NCBI GenBank assembly: GCA_002438785.1
Contig: DJQS01000015.1
Span: 1 to 64,000 of the forward strand
Reading direction: 5' to 3'
Origin: Caryophanales bacterium UBA6380
GTDB lineage: Bacteria; Bacillota_I; Bacilli_A; RFN20; CAG-826
Length of the DNA: 64,000 nucleotides
In this document: in pieces, positions 26,641-35,146 of the stretch
Layout: each line of letters starts with the position of its first letter
How positions within the stretch are numbered: position 1 is the stretch's first letter
Notes under the pieces: generated by a model
Told to the model about the DNA's origin: nothing
Database searches by the model: none
The model's input: the letters and a program-made list of their open reading frames with translations, nothing else
Program-made: the position numbers and the translations under genes

Positions 26641-28257
26641 TTAAGCAATCCTTATAATATCTAAAACAAAAACAACGGCCATTAAAATAAAAAGTAAAGC
26701 AAGCCCAATATAAGAAACAATATTTTTTACTTTTTCAGGTAAAACCCACTCTTTAAAAGCACCGACCTCTTCAAGATGATTTTCTATAACAAATTCTTGG
26801 ATTTCATTTTCTTTATTTAAAATACTTTTAAAATCTAAATACTTAGGGTCTAAATCATTGCTTTCATCATGATTAAATAATTCTTTTTTATAAGACTCAT
26901 TATACTTGATTTTAAAATCTTTTTTTAGGTCATTTAGTTCATTATCTAAATTTTCATATGATTTTAGAAGGGTTTTTGCATATTTGGAGTTCTTTTTATA
27001 ATAGAAATATTTCTTAAAAGTGTTCGTTATTCCTTCAACAATGGTGACAAGCATATGCCAACCATCTAATCCAGGAAATGGTAATAAATTAAATAATGCT
27101 AAATTAACACTAATTATTCCCCATGATTGTAAATATGAATTAAAAGGATTTTTTTCTAATATAGCTGTAGTTTGAGTGAATATCGAAATAGGTCCTCCGA
27201 GTTGATCCCATCCCTTACCAACAAATAGTCCACCAAGAGCTTTACTAATTAATTTAGTTGATGTTACCCAGTTATCACTAGCTATTTTAAATGAGTCCCA
27301 TCCAGCCCAATACTTCTTATAATTTACGCCTAAATATAATGGATCAATAATTCCATCTTTGCTAGAACTAATATTTATTAAAGCATTATAAATATAAGAT
27401 TTATCTTCATTAATATTTTTAAAACTTACTTTGACATCACTATAATTAGCACCACTAGGAATATTATAAATTTGAATAGCATTGTCTTTAATAATTGGTA
27501 AATAAGTACTAACACTTTTAAATTCTTCTTTATTAGTTTCTTTATTTAATTCGTATAAATATCCATCAGTTAATTTAGAAACATAAATAGATATCAAATT
27601 AGAATAATCATCTAAATCATAAATTCCAGCATTGCTTACATTTAATCCGAATGTATAGTATAAATCAGTTGTTTCATCATAATGAGTACTAGGAATAAAA
27701 TTATTGTTATCGTAATATCCTAATAAAGAAAAAATAGTTTTCTTATCTAAAGAAAAAGTTCCAACAGATAAAATATTGCCATCTTTTAAACTATATTCAC
27801 TATCAATTATCTTGATTTTCTCTACTATTTTATCATTATTTTTTATCTTTACTTGATTAATATATCCGACATCATATTGAGGAAAACAACTAGCACATAT
27901 AAAAAATATCACATAAGCAAGAACAAAATTCATAATTATTCCAGCGCTCATGATAATAAATCTTTTCCATCTTGATATACCTTCTAGACTTCTTGTTTTA
28001 GGAATATTTACACCTTCTGGTAATTCAACACCTTCTCCATACATTGATACATACCCACCTAAAGGTAAAATCCCTATCTTAAAACTAGTTTCGTGGCCTT
28101 TTCTTTTAATATTTACAATCTTAGGGCCAAAACCTATTGAAAAATCACTACAGTAAACATTAAAACTCTTTGCAGCAATAAAATGTCCCAGCTCATGTAT
28201 TGTTACAAGTACACCTAAAGCTATAATTAATAATAATAAAGATAATAATTTCGACAT
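26641..28257 (-). CDS. rseP: Site-2 intramembrane zinc metalloprotease RseP/RasP, enlarged
   Basis: 538 residues against about 420 in Bacillus RasP. The zinc motif HELGH is at 21-25 and the third ligand motif NLLPFPGLDG at 390-399, both in membrane helices. The region between membrane helices 2 and 3 (about 125-320) is larger than usual and I cannot see a clear PDZ motif. A charged insert of about 93 residues (413-505) precedes the last helix. S2P proteases release membrane-held regulators and clear signal-peptide remnants. It is coupled to dxr (adjacent stop and start) and has an AAGGAG site. Confidence 0.9.
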   Translation of the reverse strand: MSKLLSLLLLIIALGVLVTIHELGHFIAAKSFNVYCSDFSIGFGPKIVNIKRKGHETSFKIGILPLGGYVSMYGEGVELPEGVNIPKTRSLEGISRWKRFIIMSAGIIMNFVLAYVIFFICASCFPQYDVGYINQVKIKNNDKIVEKIKIIDSEYSLKDGNILSVGTFSLDKKTIFSLLGYYDNNNFIPSTHYDETTDLYYTFGLNVSNAGIYDLDDYSNLISIYVSKLTDGYLYELNKETNKEEFKSVSTYLPIIKDNAIQIYNIPSGANYSDVKVSFKNINEDKSYIYNALINISSSKDGIIDPLYLGVNYKKYWAGWDSFKIASDNWVTSTKLISKALGGLFVGKGWDQLGGPISIFTQTTAILEKNPFNSYLQSWGIISVNLALFNLLPFPGLDGWHMLVTIVEGITNTFKKYFYYKKNSKYAKTLLKSYENLDNELNDLKKDFKIKYNESYKKELFNHDESNDLDPKYLDFKSILNKENEIQEFVIENHLEEVGAFKEWVLPEKVKNIVSYIGLALLFILMAVVFVLDIIRIA

Positions 28258-29406
28258 CTATCTACTCCTTTTAAGATATTTCAATACTTTTAATCTAATT
28301 ACTTTTATAGTAAGCATCAAAACAAAATAATTATCCAATTTTGAAATTTTAACGCTATTCATTATTCTATCAATATTTTGTAATAGTTCAACAAAAGTAA
28401 TTCTTTTATTTATAAAAGAATTTACTAGTGTATCATTTATTGAACATAGTATGGCTCCACTATTCCCTTTCTTTTCAATTACTAATTTAGCATATTTCAT
28501 CATAAAATATTTTTTATAATCGAATGATAACAAATTAAATTTCTCTAACGAATCTTCTATGTAAACATCATCACTTTCAAGACTATTTAAACTTAAAGCA
28601 TATTTGATTGGATTAATCATTGTAGGCTTTGAATTATTTACAATATATTGATTATCGATAAGTTTAATAAATCCATGAGTATTACTTGTTCTATCTATAA
28701 ATACTTTAATTTTTTCATAAGGTAAATTAAATAAATAATATGCTTCTATAACTTCAAAAACTTTATTCATCATAGTTGCACTATCAATTGAAATTTTTTT
28801 ACCCATTTTCCAATTAGGGTGGTTTAACGCTTCATAAACATTCACTTTTTTTAATTGTTCGATAGAATAATTAAAAAAAGGTCCACCGCTAGCTGTAATC
28901 GCAATATAGTCAATTTGTTTCCCATTTTTAATAAATTTAAAACATTTTTCAATAGCACAATGTTCGCTATCTATTGGGATAATTTTTCCATAGTGTTTTT
29001 TAATTAATTTTTGTAATAAACTTCCACCAATAACTAAGGATTCTTTGTTAGCTAATAATAATATCCTTTTATTTTTTAATGTCTCAATACTTGGTCTTAG
29101 TCCTATATAACTAGTTAATGCATTAAGTATTGCACATTTTTTATTAGAATTTACTAATTTAATTAAACCTTTATCACCATAATAGAATTTAATATAAGGA
29201 TAAATCCTTTTATATTTTTTAAAATCATCTTTATTTTTTAAGCAAATATATTTAACATTTTTAAATTTTTTTAAAATATCATCAATTAAAAAAGCTCTTT
29301 CTCCAATAGAAAAGCCTACTAAAGTCCATTCTTTTTCATAATTATTTAAAATACTTAGCACTTGAGATCCTATCGATCCACTAGCACCTAAAATTATTAA
29401 ATCCAT
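28258..29406 (-). CDS. dxr: 1-deoxy-D-xylulose 5-phosphate reductoisomerase
   Basis: 382 residues. The NADPH-binding start is MDLIILGASGSIGSQVL; LLANKESLVIGG, IPIDSEHCAI, ITASGGPF and NHPNWKMGKKISIDSATMMNK are the family's metal- and substrate-binding motifs. It makes 2-C-methyl-D-erythritol 4-phosphate, the first committed step of the MEP isoprenoid pathway. It lies between cdsA and rseP as in Bacillus, with 1-base gaps or less, although the isoprenoid gene uppS that usually precedes cdsA is missing from this cluster. Confidence 0.95.
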   Translation of the reverse strand: MDLIILGASGSIGSQVLSILNNYEKEWTLVGFSIGERAFLIDDILKKFKNVKYICLKNKDDFKKYKRIYPYIKFYYGDKGLIKLVNSNKKCAILNALTSYIGLRPSIETLKNKRILLLANKESLVIGGSLLQKLIKKHYGKIIPIDSEHCAIEKCFKFIKNGKQIDYIAITASGGPFFNYSIEQLKKVNVYEALNHPNWKMGKKISIDSATMMNKVFEVIEAYYLFNLPYEKIKVFIDRTSNTHGFIKLIDNQYIVNNSKPTMINPIKYALSLNSLESDDVYIEDSLEKFNLLSFDYKKYFMMKYAKLVIEKKGNSGAILCSINDTLVNSFINKRITFVELLQNIDRIMNSVKISKLDNYFVLMLTIKVIRLKVLKYLKRSR

Positions 29407-29407
29407 C

Positions 29408-30409
29408 TTATAAACTTAAAGTCATTAAATGAATCAAACAACTTATAACAAAACTTGAAATTAAAATTGAATCAAGTCTATCCAAAGCACCACCATGACT
29501 TTTTAAAATAGTTCCAAAATCTTTAACACCATAATGTCTTTTTATCGCACTAAAAATTAAATCTCCTAATGTTCCAATTAAAGGCATAATTAAACTTAAA
29601 AGCAAAATATTATACCACCTATTAAAACTTAAACATTCAGCTAATGGATTGTTAAAATAGGCTAATAATATTCCAAACAAAAAAGAAAATATAAATGAAC
29701 TTATGACCCCGCAAAAAAATCCTTCCCAAGTTTTTTTAGGAGAGAGATTTGGACACATTTTATGTTTACCAAATAATACTCCAAAAAAATAAGCAAAAAT
29801 ATCATTTAAGCAAACGCCAATAGCCATATATAAGATTAAATCAATTGATGTTCCAAATCTAATATAATTAGCTACATTATTTCCATTATTACTTTTAATT
29901 AGATCATAAATAGGTAAAAACCTTAAAAAGAGTAATGTAGAAAATCCTAAAATAAGTAATATATCAAAGCTAATAAAATATAAAGCATCGCTTATATCAA
30001 ATTTCTTATCAAATATTACTAATAAAAAATAAGGAACTATTAGTAAAACTAAAGAGACTAAAGAAAGTTCAATATGAGAAAATCCATTTATTAAATCATA
30101 AAAAGGTGTCCCGTTATTTTTGTTATTTGCAAACAAAATTAAAGCAAAAACGCCATAATTAATCAAGTAAGTAAAAATAATAGTAGTAATAGAATATTTT
30201 TTTGTTTCGTTTTGCGGTGCTTTTATAATTTCATAAGTAGAAATACCTAATAAAATTATAATTAAACAAAAAAAGAAATAATCTCCTAAAATAAGTAAAG
30301 GAATTATTATAACAAACAAAATTAGTCCAACTAAAATACGTGATTTCATGGACTTTTTTGTATCTAATGATAATTCATTATGTGGTATAAGTTCTTTATG
30401 TCCTTCCAT
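29408..30409 (-). CDS. cdsA: Phosphatidate cytidylyltransferase
   Basis: 333 residues with about eight hydrophobic segments. The C-terminal CDP-alcohol-forming signature is present: SPKKTWEGFFCG, then FSAIKRHYGVKDFGTILKSHGGALDRLDS in the usual order (SxxKRxxxxKDxxxxxPGHGGxxDR-like; here SHGG replaces PGHGG). It makes CDP-diacylglycerol from phosphatidate and CTP at the membrane. A hydrophilic N-terminal tail of about 24 residues is longer than usual. Start and frr stop overlap as TAATG. Confidence 0.93.
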   Translation of the reverse strand: MEGHKELIPHNELSLDTKKSMKSRILVGLILFVIIIPLLILGDYFFFCLIIILLGISTYEIIKAPQNETKKYSITTIIFTYLINYGVFALILFANNKNNGTPFYDLINGFSHIELSLVSLVLLIVPYFLLVIFDKKFDISDALYFISFDILLILGFSTLLFLRFLPIYDLIKSNNGNNVANYIRFGTSIDLILYMAIGVCLNDIFAYFFGVLFGKHKMCPNLSPKKTWEGFFCGVISSFIFSFLFGILLAYFNNPLAECLSFNRWYNILLLSLIMPLIGTLGDLIFSAIKRHYGVKDFGTILKSHGGALDRLDSILISSFVISCLIHLMTLSL

Positions 30410-30954
30410 TAAATAGCCATTATTTCGCTTTCTTTTTCTTTGTAAACTTTATCAATTTCAGCTATAGCTTCATCGGTAACTTTTTGGATATCAGCTTCAG
30501 CTCTCTTTCTACTATCTTCAGTATAGCTTTCATCTTTTTTTAATTTATCCATAAAGTCTCGTCTTACATTTCTAACAGCAATTTTATATTCTTCACAATA
30601 CGATTTGCTTTTTTTAACTAGCTCTTTTCTTCTATCTTCTGTTAATGCAGGTACAACTAATCTAATTTTATTTCCATCAATAACAGGATTAATACCAATA
30701 TCGCTAGCATTAATTGCTGCAACAATTGCTTTAATGTCATTACGATCATAAGGTTCAATCACTAATTGTCTAGGTTCAGGTACTTTAATAGCAGCGATTT
30801 GATTAACAGGCATTTTATCACCATAATAATCACATTCTAAATTATTAAGCAATGCAGGCGAAGCTCTTCCAGTCCTAAGCGTTGATAAATTTTCACGTAA
30901 AACTAAAATACTCTTATTCATATCTTCTTTTGCAAGTAAAGCGTAACTATCCAT
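30409..30954 (-). CDS. frr: Ribosome recycling factor
   Basis: 181 residues, normal. The family motifs LRTGRASPALL (27-37) and KVPEPRQLVIEPYD are present, followed by VRNVRRDFMDKLKK. RRF with EF-G splits post-termination ribosomes. A GGAGG site precedes the ATG, and pyrH ends 4 bases upstream. The usual next gene, uppS, is absent and cdsA follows directly. Confidence 0.97.
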   Translation of the reverse strand: MDSYALLAKEDMNKSILVLRENLSTLRTGRASPALLNNLECDYYGDKMPVNQIAAIKVPEPRQLVIEPYDRNDIKAIVAAINASDIGINPVIDGNKIRLVVPALTEDRRKELVKKSKSYCEEYKIAVRNVRRDFMDKLKKDESYTEDSRKRAEADIQKVTDEAIAEIDKVYKEKESEIMAI

Positions 30955-30958
30955 AAAA

Positions 30959-31675
30959 TTAATCCTCCGTAATTGTGCTTCCTATATCAAATCCTTCTAT
31001 AACTTTCATAAAATTATTCATATCATCCATCGAAAAAATTCGAACTTCTTTATGTTTACCAATTAGCATTGTAATTGATGTTTGATCCATAACATTTAAA
31101 TTTCTATCGATTATATCATGATAAGTTAATTTCTTTAAAAATTTAGCATTTTTATTAATCCTTGGATCACTATCATAAACACCATCAACACCATTTTTAG
31201 CCATTAAAATTGCATCAGCATTAATTTCTAAAGCTCTTAAAGATGCACATGTATCTGTAGTGAAATATGGATTACCAGTTCCGCCAGCAAATAACACAAC
31301 CTTATTACATTCTAAATGAGCAATTGCTTTTTTATAAATATAAGGTTCAGCAATTTTATTTACATCTATAGCAGACATAACTCTAGTTGTAACTCCAATT
31401 TTTTCTAAAGCGCTACTAAGTGCGGTACAATTAATTATTGTTCCTAGCATTCCCATGTAATCGCCATTAGTTTGATCAATTCCAATCTTATTAGCTATTT
31501 TTCCTCTAAATATATTACCAGCACCAATTACGACACCAATTTGTACCCCTGAATCATGCATTTTTTTCACTGCTTCAGCAATATTTTTTAATTTTTCATT
31601 ATCTAAAATAGTTCCGTCTTTTTTATCAGCAAGAGCTTCTCCACTCAACTTTAAAATAATCCTTTTATATTTCAT
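30959..31675 (-). CDS. pyrH: Uridylate kinase
   Basis: 238 residues of the amino-acid kinase fold: KRIILKLSGEAL at the N-terminus, GVVIGAGNIFRG, VMSAIDVNKIAEPYI and FAGGTGNPYFTTDT. It phosphorylates UMP to UDP. It is first in the pyrH-frr-cdsA-dxr-rseP-polC transcript. A TTGAGGT ribosome site is present and an extended -10 lies just upstream, so this promoter is the likely source of the whole block. Confidence 0.97.
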   Translation of the reverse strand: MKYKRIILKLSGEALADKKDGTILDNEKLKNIAEAVKKMHDSGVQIGVVIGAGNIFRGKIANKIGIDQTNGDYMGMLGTIINCTALSSALEKIGVTTRVMSAIDVNKIAEPYIYKKAIAHLECNKVVLFAGGTGNPYFTTDTCASLRALEINADAILMAKNGVDGVYDSDPRINKNAKFLKKLTYHDIIDRNLNVMDQTSITMLIGKHKEVRIFSMDDMNNFMKVIEGFDIGSTITED

Positions 31676-31691
31676 TTTTTACCTCAACGAA

Positions 31692-31700
31692 ATTATACCA
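31692..31700 (-). promoter_or_regulatory. Extended -10 promoter of the pyrH-polC operon
   Basis: Minus strand TGGTATAAT, 16 bases before the pyrH ATG; no convincing -35. Unlike the near-leaderless genes, room is left here for a Shine-Dalgarno site. Confidence 0.6.
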
Positions 31701-32026
31701 AATAACCAATATTTTTACTATTTTAAAATTACATAGTGAAATATTAAAAAAAGGCTAACTACAATTTATTTAATTGTTTTTTAATTAACTCAAAAAATTA
31801 TTAAATTTTAATTTTTATGAATAGATTGACATATTTTTCGAATAAGCATAATGTATTTAAAATTTTTTAAGATTTTGTTCTTTTCAAAAATATATTAATT
31901 TTTAACATTAATTATAATGTAATAACGATAAAATTTGAAAAATAAGCTCAAAATTATTATTTTAAACAGTTCTATTTTGAAAATTATTAATTAACTTTTT
32001 TTATACAATGTTTCTTAAGCATTTTC

Positions 32027-32043
32027 TATTGATTGTATCAATA
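32027..32043. promoter_or_regulatory. Perfect inverted repeat upstream of the cre-like site
   Basis: TATTGAT and ATCAATA arms with a 3-base centre, 7 bases before the cre-like palindrome. It may be a second regulator site; A/T-only composition makes chance possible. Confidence 0.3.
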
Positions 32044-32050
32044 AAAATTA

Positions 32051-32064
32051 TGTAAGCGCTTACA
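32051..32064. promoter_or_regulatory. cre-like operator (LacI/GalR/CcpA type)
   Basis: TGTAAGCGCTTACA is a perfect 14-base palindrome matching the catabolite responsive element consensus with its central CG. It is centred near -50 relative to the predicted start of the mglB transcript, just upstream of the -35. Other LacI-family sugar repressors bind similar sites, so the protein that uses it is uncertain. Confidence 0.75.
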
Positions 32065-32071
32065 AATTTAC

Positions 32072-32100
32072 TTGACATTAAAATATCAAAAGAATAAATT
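32072..32100 (+). promoter_or_regulatory. Promoter of the mgl-lac operon
   Basis: Consensus -35 TTGACA (32072-32077), 17 bp spacing, -10 TAAATT (32095-32100). The predicted leader is about 70 bases. Confidence 0.8.
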
Positions 32101-32176
32101 AAAAGTGTTAACAAGGGGAGAATAGTGTGTATCTACTCCTTGGATTAAACGGAATTATTGAGGAGGATACTTTATA

Positions 32177-33559
32177 ATGAAAAAGAATTTAATTCCATTA
32201 TTTGGTCTAGCATTTGCTGGATTAGCACTTACATCATGCGGCAGCGCATATAAACCTTTAGGTCTTAAAACTAAAGATAAACCAGTTATTTTCTATAATC
32301 GTTTCCCTTTTAAAGATGCTGCAGGTACACAAGTTGATACTGATACTTTAAATCACAATCCTAATACTTTCTATGTTGGTCCATCTCCAAAGCAAGGTGG
32401 TGTCATGCAAGGTGATTTAATTTTAAATTATATTAAAGATCACACCGCTGCAGAATTAGATAGAAATGGTGATGGAGCTTTAGGTTATGTTATGCTTGTT
32501 GGTCAACAAGGACAAGATGCTTGTATTTATCGTTCAAATGAAGTTAGAAAAAAATTAGATACTTATACTGCTGAATTTGATAAAGATTTAACAAGTGAAA
32601 TGAAAGTTGCTGATTACGAAGCAGGTAAAAGTAATAGAGCAAAAGTTGGAAAAGCTACTACAAAAGATGGTAAAGAACTTCAAGTAAAAGAATTAATTGC
32701 TGCTATTTCTCAAGATGCTGGTGGAACATGGTCTAACACTCAAGCCAATAACCTAGCAGCAAGTTGGAAAACAACTTATGGCGATAAGATCGATTTAATT
32801 ATTTCTAATAATGATGGTATGGGAATGACTGTCTATAATAGCATAGTTGATAAAAATTATCGTGTTCCTGTCTTTGGATTTGATGCTAACACCGATGCTG
32901 TTAATGCAATTAATCCTGATGGTGAAGATGCAAAGACTAAAGGTATTGCTTATGGTGGAACTATTTCACAAAATGCTGAAGGTCAAACATATTTAGTTTT
33001 ACAAGTTATTCGTAATGTTTTAGATGGAGTAAAATTTGATGATAAAGGTGGTTACACAATGCCTACTTCAACTACAAAAACAAAACAAAAAGATTTAGCT
33101 GAAAATAAAGAATATGAAGTTGACTTACCAGATGTTTTAGTTAATGGCATTTCAAAAGAAACAGCACAAGGTGGTATCTCTTCTAGTGCTACTTGGTATA
33201 CATCAGAAGATAAACAACTTCAAACAACTAACACAATGATTGATAGTACAAATTGGAAAGATTATGCTTCTGGCGTACCTCTTGATAAAAAAGTTAAAGC
33301 TGTTGCTGATGATGCTAGAGAATACAATGTCTTCTTAACATGTTATAATTCTGCAGATAACTTTGTTAACGGACAATTGTTACCAACATTTAAACAATAT
33401 GCTAAATTATTAAAACTTAATCTTACAATTGTTTCAGGTGATGGAAATAATGAATCATTAATTACAAATAGTATGAATAATCTTGATAATTATGAAGCAT
33501 TCATCTTAAATATGACTAGTACAAATGCTGGTCAAACATATATGGATATTCTCAAATAG
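32177..33559 (+). CDS. mglB: Galactose/methyl-galactoside-binding lipoprotein, circularly permuted
   Basis: 460 residues. A signal peptide ends in lipobox LTSC (Cys21). The mature chain begins at KPVIFYNRFPF, which in ordinary MglB is the fourth strand (VPVVFFNKEP, about mature residue 86), and continues through the Ca2+ loop DRNGDG (95-100), VPVFGFDA and TISQNAEGQ to the usual C-terminus (about 322). After a linker (about 325-375), residues 380-460 (YNVFLTCYNSADNF...VSGDGNNES...AFILNMTST) match the missing N-terminal part of MglB. Sugar contacts look kept in both parts: Asn41, Arg119, Trp185, Asn211, Asp236, Asp394 and Phe396; the position of His152 is Gln. Followed by mglA and mglC. Confidence 0.85.
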   Translation: MKKNLIPLFGLAFAGLALTSCGSAYKPLGLKTKDKPVIFYNRFPFKDAAGTQVDTDTLNHNPNTFYVGPSPKQGGVMQGDLILNYIKDHTAAELDRNGDGALGYVMLVGQQGQDACIYRSNEVRKKLDTYTAEFDKDLTSEMKVADYEAGKSNRAKVGKATTKDGKELQVKELIAAISQDAGGTWSNTQANNLAASWKTTYGDKIDLIISNNDGMGMTVYNSIVDKNYRVPVFGFDANTDAVNAINPDGEDAKTKGIAYGGTISQNAEGQTYLVLQVIRNVLDGVKFDDKGGYTMPTSTTKTKQKDLAENKEYEVDLPDVLVNGISKETAQGGISSSATWYTSEDKQLQTTNTMIDSTNWKDYASGVPLDKKVKAVADDAREYNVFLTCYNSADNFVNGQLLPTFKQYAKLLKLNLTIVSGDGNNESLITNSMNNLDNYEAFILNMTSTNAGQTYMDILK

Positions 33560-33588
33560 TAATATCTGTCAATAAATAAATTAAATAA

Positions 33589-33612
33589 GGGTAAGTGGGC
33601 GACTACTTACCC
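33589..33612 (+). other. Stem-loop between mglB and mglA
   Basis: GGGTAAGT pairs perfectly with ACTTACCC across an 8-base loop, followed only by GTTTG rather than a T run. It more likely protects the mglB mRNA 3' end or partly attenuates expression than fully terminates, giving more binding protein than ATPase and permease. Confidence 0.65.
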
Positions 33613-33634
33613 GTTTGTTATAAGGAGGGAAAGA

Positions 33635-35134
33635 ATGCAAGAAAGTTATATTCTTTCAATTAAAAACCTTTCTAAATCATTTGGTACTAATAAAGTTCTA
33701 GACTCTATTAATCTTAATGTTCGTCCTGGAACAGTTATTGGATTGATGGGAGAAAATGGTGCTGGAAAATCGACAATGATGAAATGTCTTTTCGGAATTT
33801 ATTCAAAAGATGAAGGCAAATTTTATTTAGATGGTAAGCAAGTAGACTTCACAAGTCCAAAGGAAGCTTTAGAAAATGGCGTTGCAATGGTCCATCAAGA
33901 ATTAAATCAAGTTTTAGATCGTACTGTTGTTGATAATTTATTTTTAGGTAGATTCCCAATGCGCTTTGGGGTTGTTAATGAAAATTTAATGAAAAAAGAA
34001 GCTGCCGAACTATTTAGAAAATTAGATATTACTGTCAATTTAGACATTCCAATGCGTAAAATGTCAGTTGCAACCAGACAAATGTGTGAAATTGCAAAAG
34101 CTATGTCTTATAATGCAAAAATTGTTGTCTTAGATGAACCTACTTCTTCTTTGTCAAATCGAGAAGTTAAAAAATTATTTCAAATTATTAATGATTTAAA
34201 AAAAGACGGTGTTTCATTTATTTACATTTCTCATAAAATGGATGAGATATTCCAAATTTGTGATGACGTTGCTGTACTTCGTGATGGACATATGATTATG
34301 TCTAAAAAAGTTGCAGATACAAATATTAACGAATTAATTACCTCAATGGTTGGCCGTTCTTTATCTAAGAGATATCCTGAAGTTGATAACAATCCATCTA
34401 GCGAAGATATTTTAGTTGTTAATGACTTATCTACAAAATATGCTCCATATCTAAAAAATATATCATTTAATGTCAAAAAAGGTGAAATTTTTGGATTTTA
34501 TGGATTAATCGGCGCCGGTCGAAGTGAATTACTTGAAACACTTTTCGGTGTTAGAGTCCGAGCAAGTGGAACAATTCGCTATAAAGATAACTTAGTAAAT
34601 TTTAAGAGTTCTAGTGAAGCAATGCGAGAAGGTTTAGCAATGATTACTGAAGAAAGAAAATTTAATGGTATGTTCCCAATGGCAAATTTGACATTCAATA
34701 CTTGTATTTGTAATTTAGACAATTACAAAAAATTTGGTGTTTTATCTACATCATTGATGAATAAAGCTGCTAATAGAGAAATTATTAAGATGCATACAAA
34801 ATGTAACGGCTATAATGATTTAATCTCTTCTCTTTCTGGTGGTAATCAGCAAAAAGTTATCATTGGAAAATGGCTTGAAAGAAAACCTGATTTGTTATTG
34901 CTTGATGATCCAACTCGTGGCATTGATGTTGGCGCAAAATATGAAATTTATCAATTAATTATTCAAATGGCAAAAAAAGGAACATCAGTCATTGTTGTTT
35001 CTAGCGAAATGCCTGAAATATTAGGTATAACAAATCGCATCGCTGTTTTATCAAATGGTCGATTAGCTGGAATTGTTAACACAAAAGAAACTAATCAAGA
35101 CGAATTATTGCGTTTAAGCACAAAATATTTATAA
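33635..35134 (+). CDS. mglA: Galactose/methyl-galactoside ABC transporter ATPase MglA
   Basis: 499 residues with two tandem nucleotide-binding domains as in all MglA/RbsA/XylG proteins. The first has Walker A GENGAGKST and Walker B VVLDEPTSS; the second has the altered P-loop GLIGAGRSE, signature LSGGNQQK and LLLDDPTRGIDVG. It drives sugar import through MglC. A GGAGG site precedes the ATG. It lies between the binding protein and the permease in one transcript. Confidence 0.95.
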   Translation: MQESYILSIKNLSKSFGTNKVLDSINLNVRPGTVIGLMGENGAGKSTMMKCLFGIYSKDEGKFYLDGKQVDFTSPKEALENGVAMVHQELNQVLDRTVVDNLFLGRFPMRFGVVNENLMKKEAAELFRKLDITVNLDIPMRKMSVATRQMCEIAKAMSYNAKIVVLDEPTSSLSNREVKKLFQIINDLKKDGVSFIYISHKMDEIFQICDDVAVLRDGHMIMSKKVADTNINELITSMVGRSLSKRYPEVDNNPSSEDILVVNDLSTKYAPYLKNISFNVKKGEIFGFYGLIGAGRSELLETLFGVRVRASGTIRYKDNLVNFKSSSEAMREGLAMITEERKFNGMFPMANLTFNTCICNLDNYKKFGVLSTSLMNKAANREIIKMHTKCNGYNDLISSLSGGNQQKVIIGKWLERKPDLLLLDDPTRGIDVGAKYEIYQLIIQMAKKGTSVIVVSSEMPEILGITNRIAVLSNGRLAGIVNTKETNQDELLRLSTKYL

Positions 35135-35146
35135 GGAGTAAACACA

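Larger units (their letters stand above)
31701..32176. other. Divergent intergenic region between pyrH and the mgl-lac operon
   Basis: About 475 bases, mostly A/T. The left 325 bases show no gene or clear element. The right part holds an inverted repeat, a cre-like palindrome, the mgl promoter and a leader with the imperfect hairpin arms CAAGGGGAG and CTCCTTG. The ribosome site of mglB is AGGAGG about 10 bases before the ATG. Confidence 0.6.
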
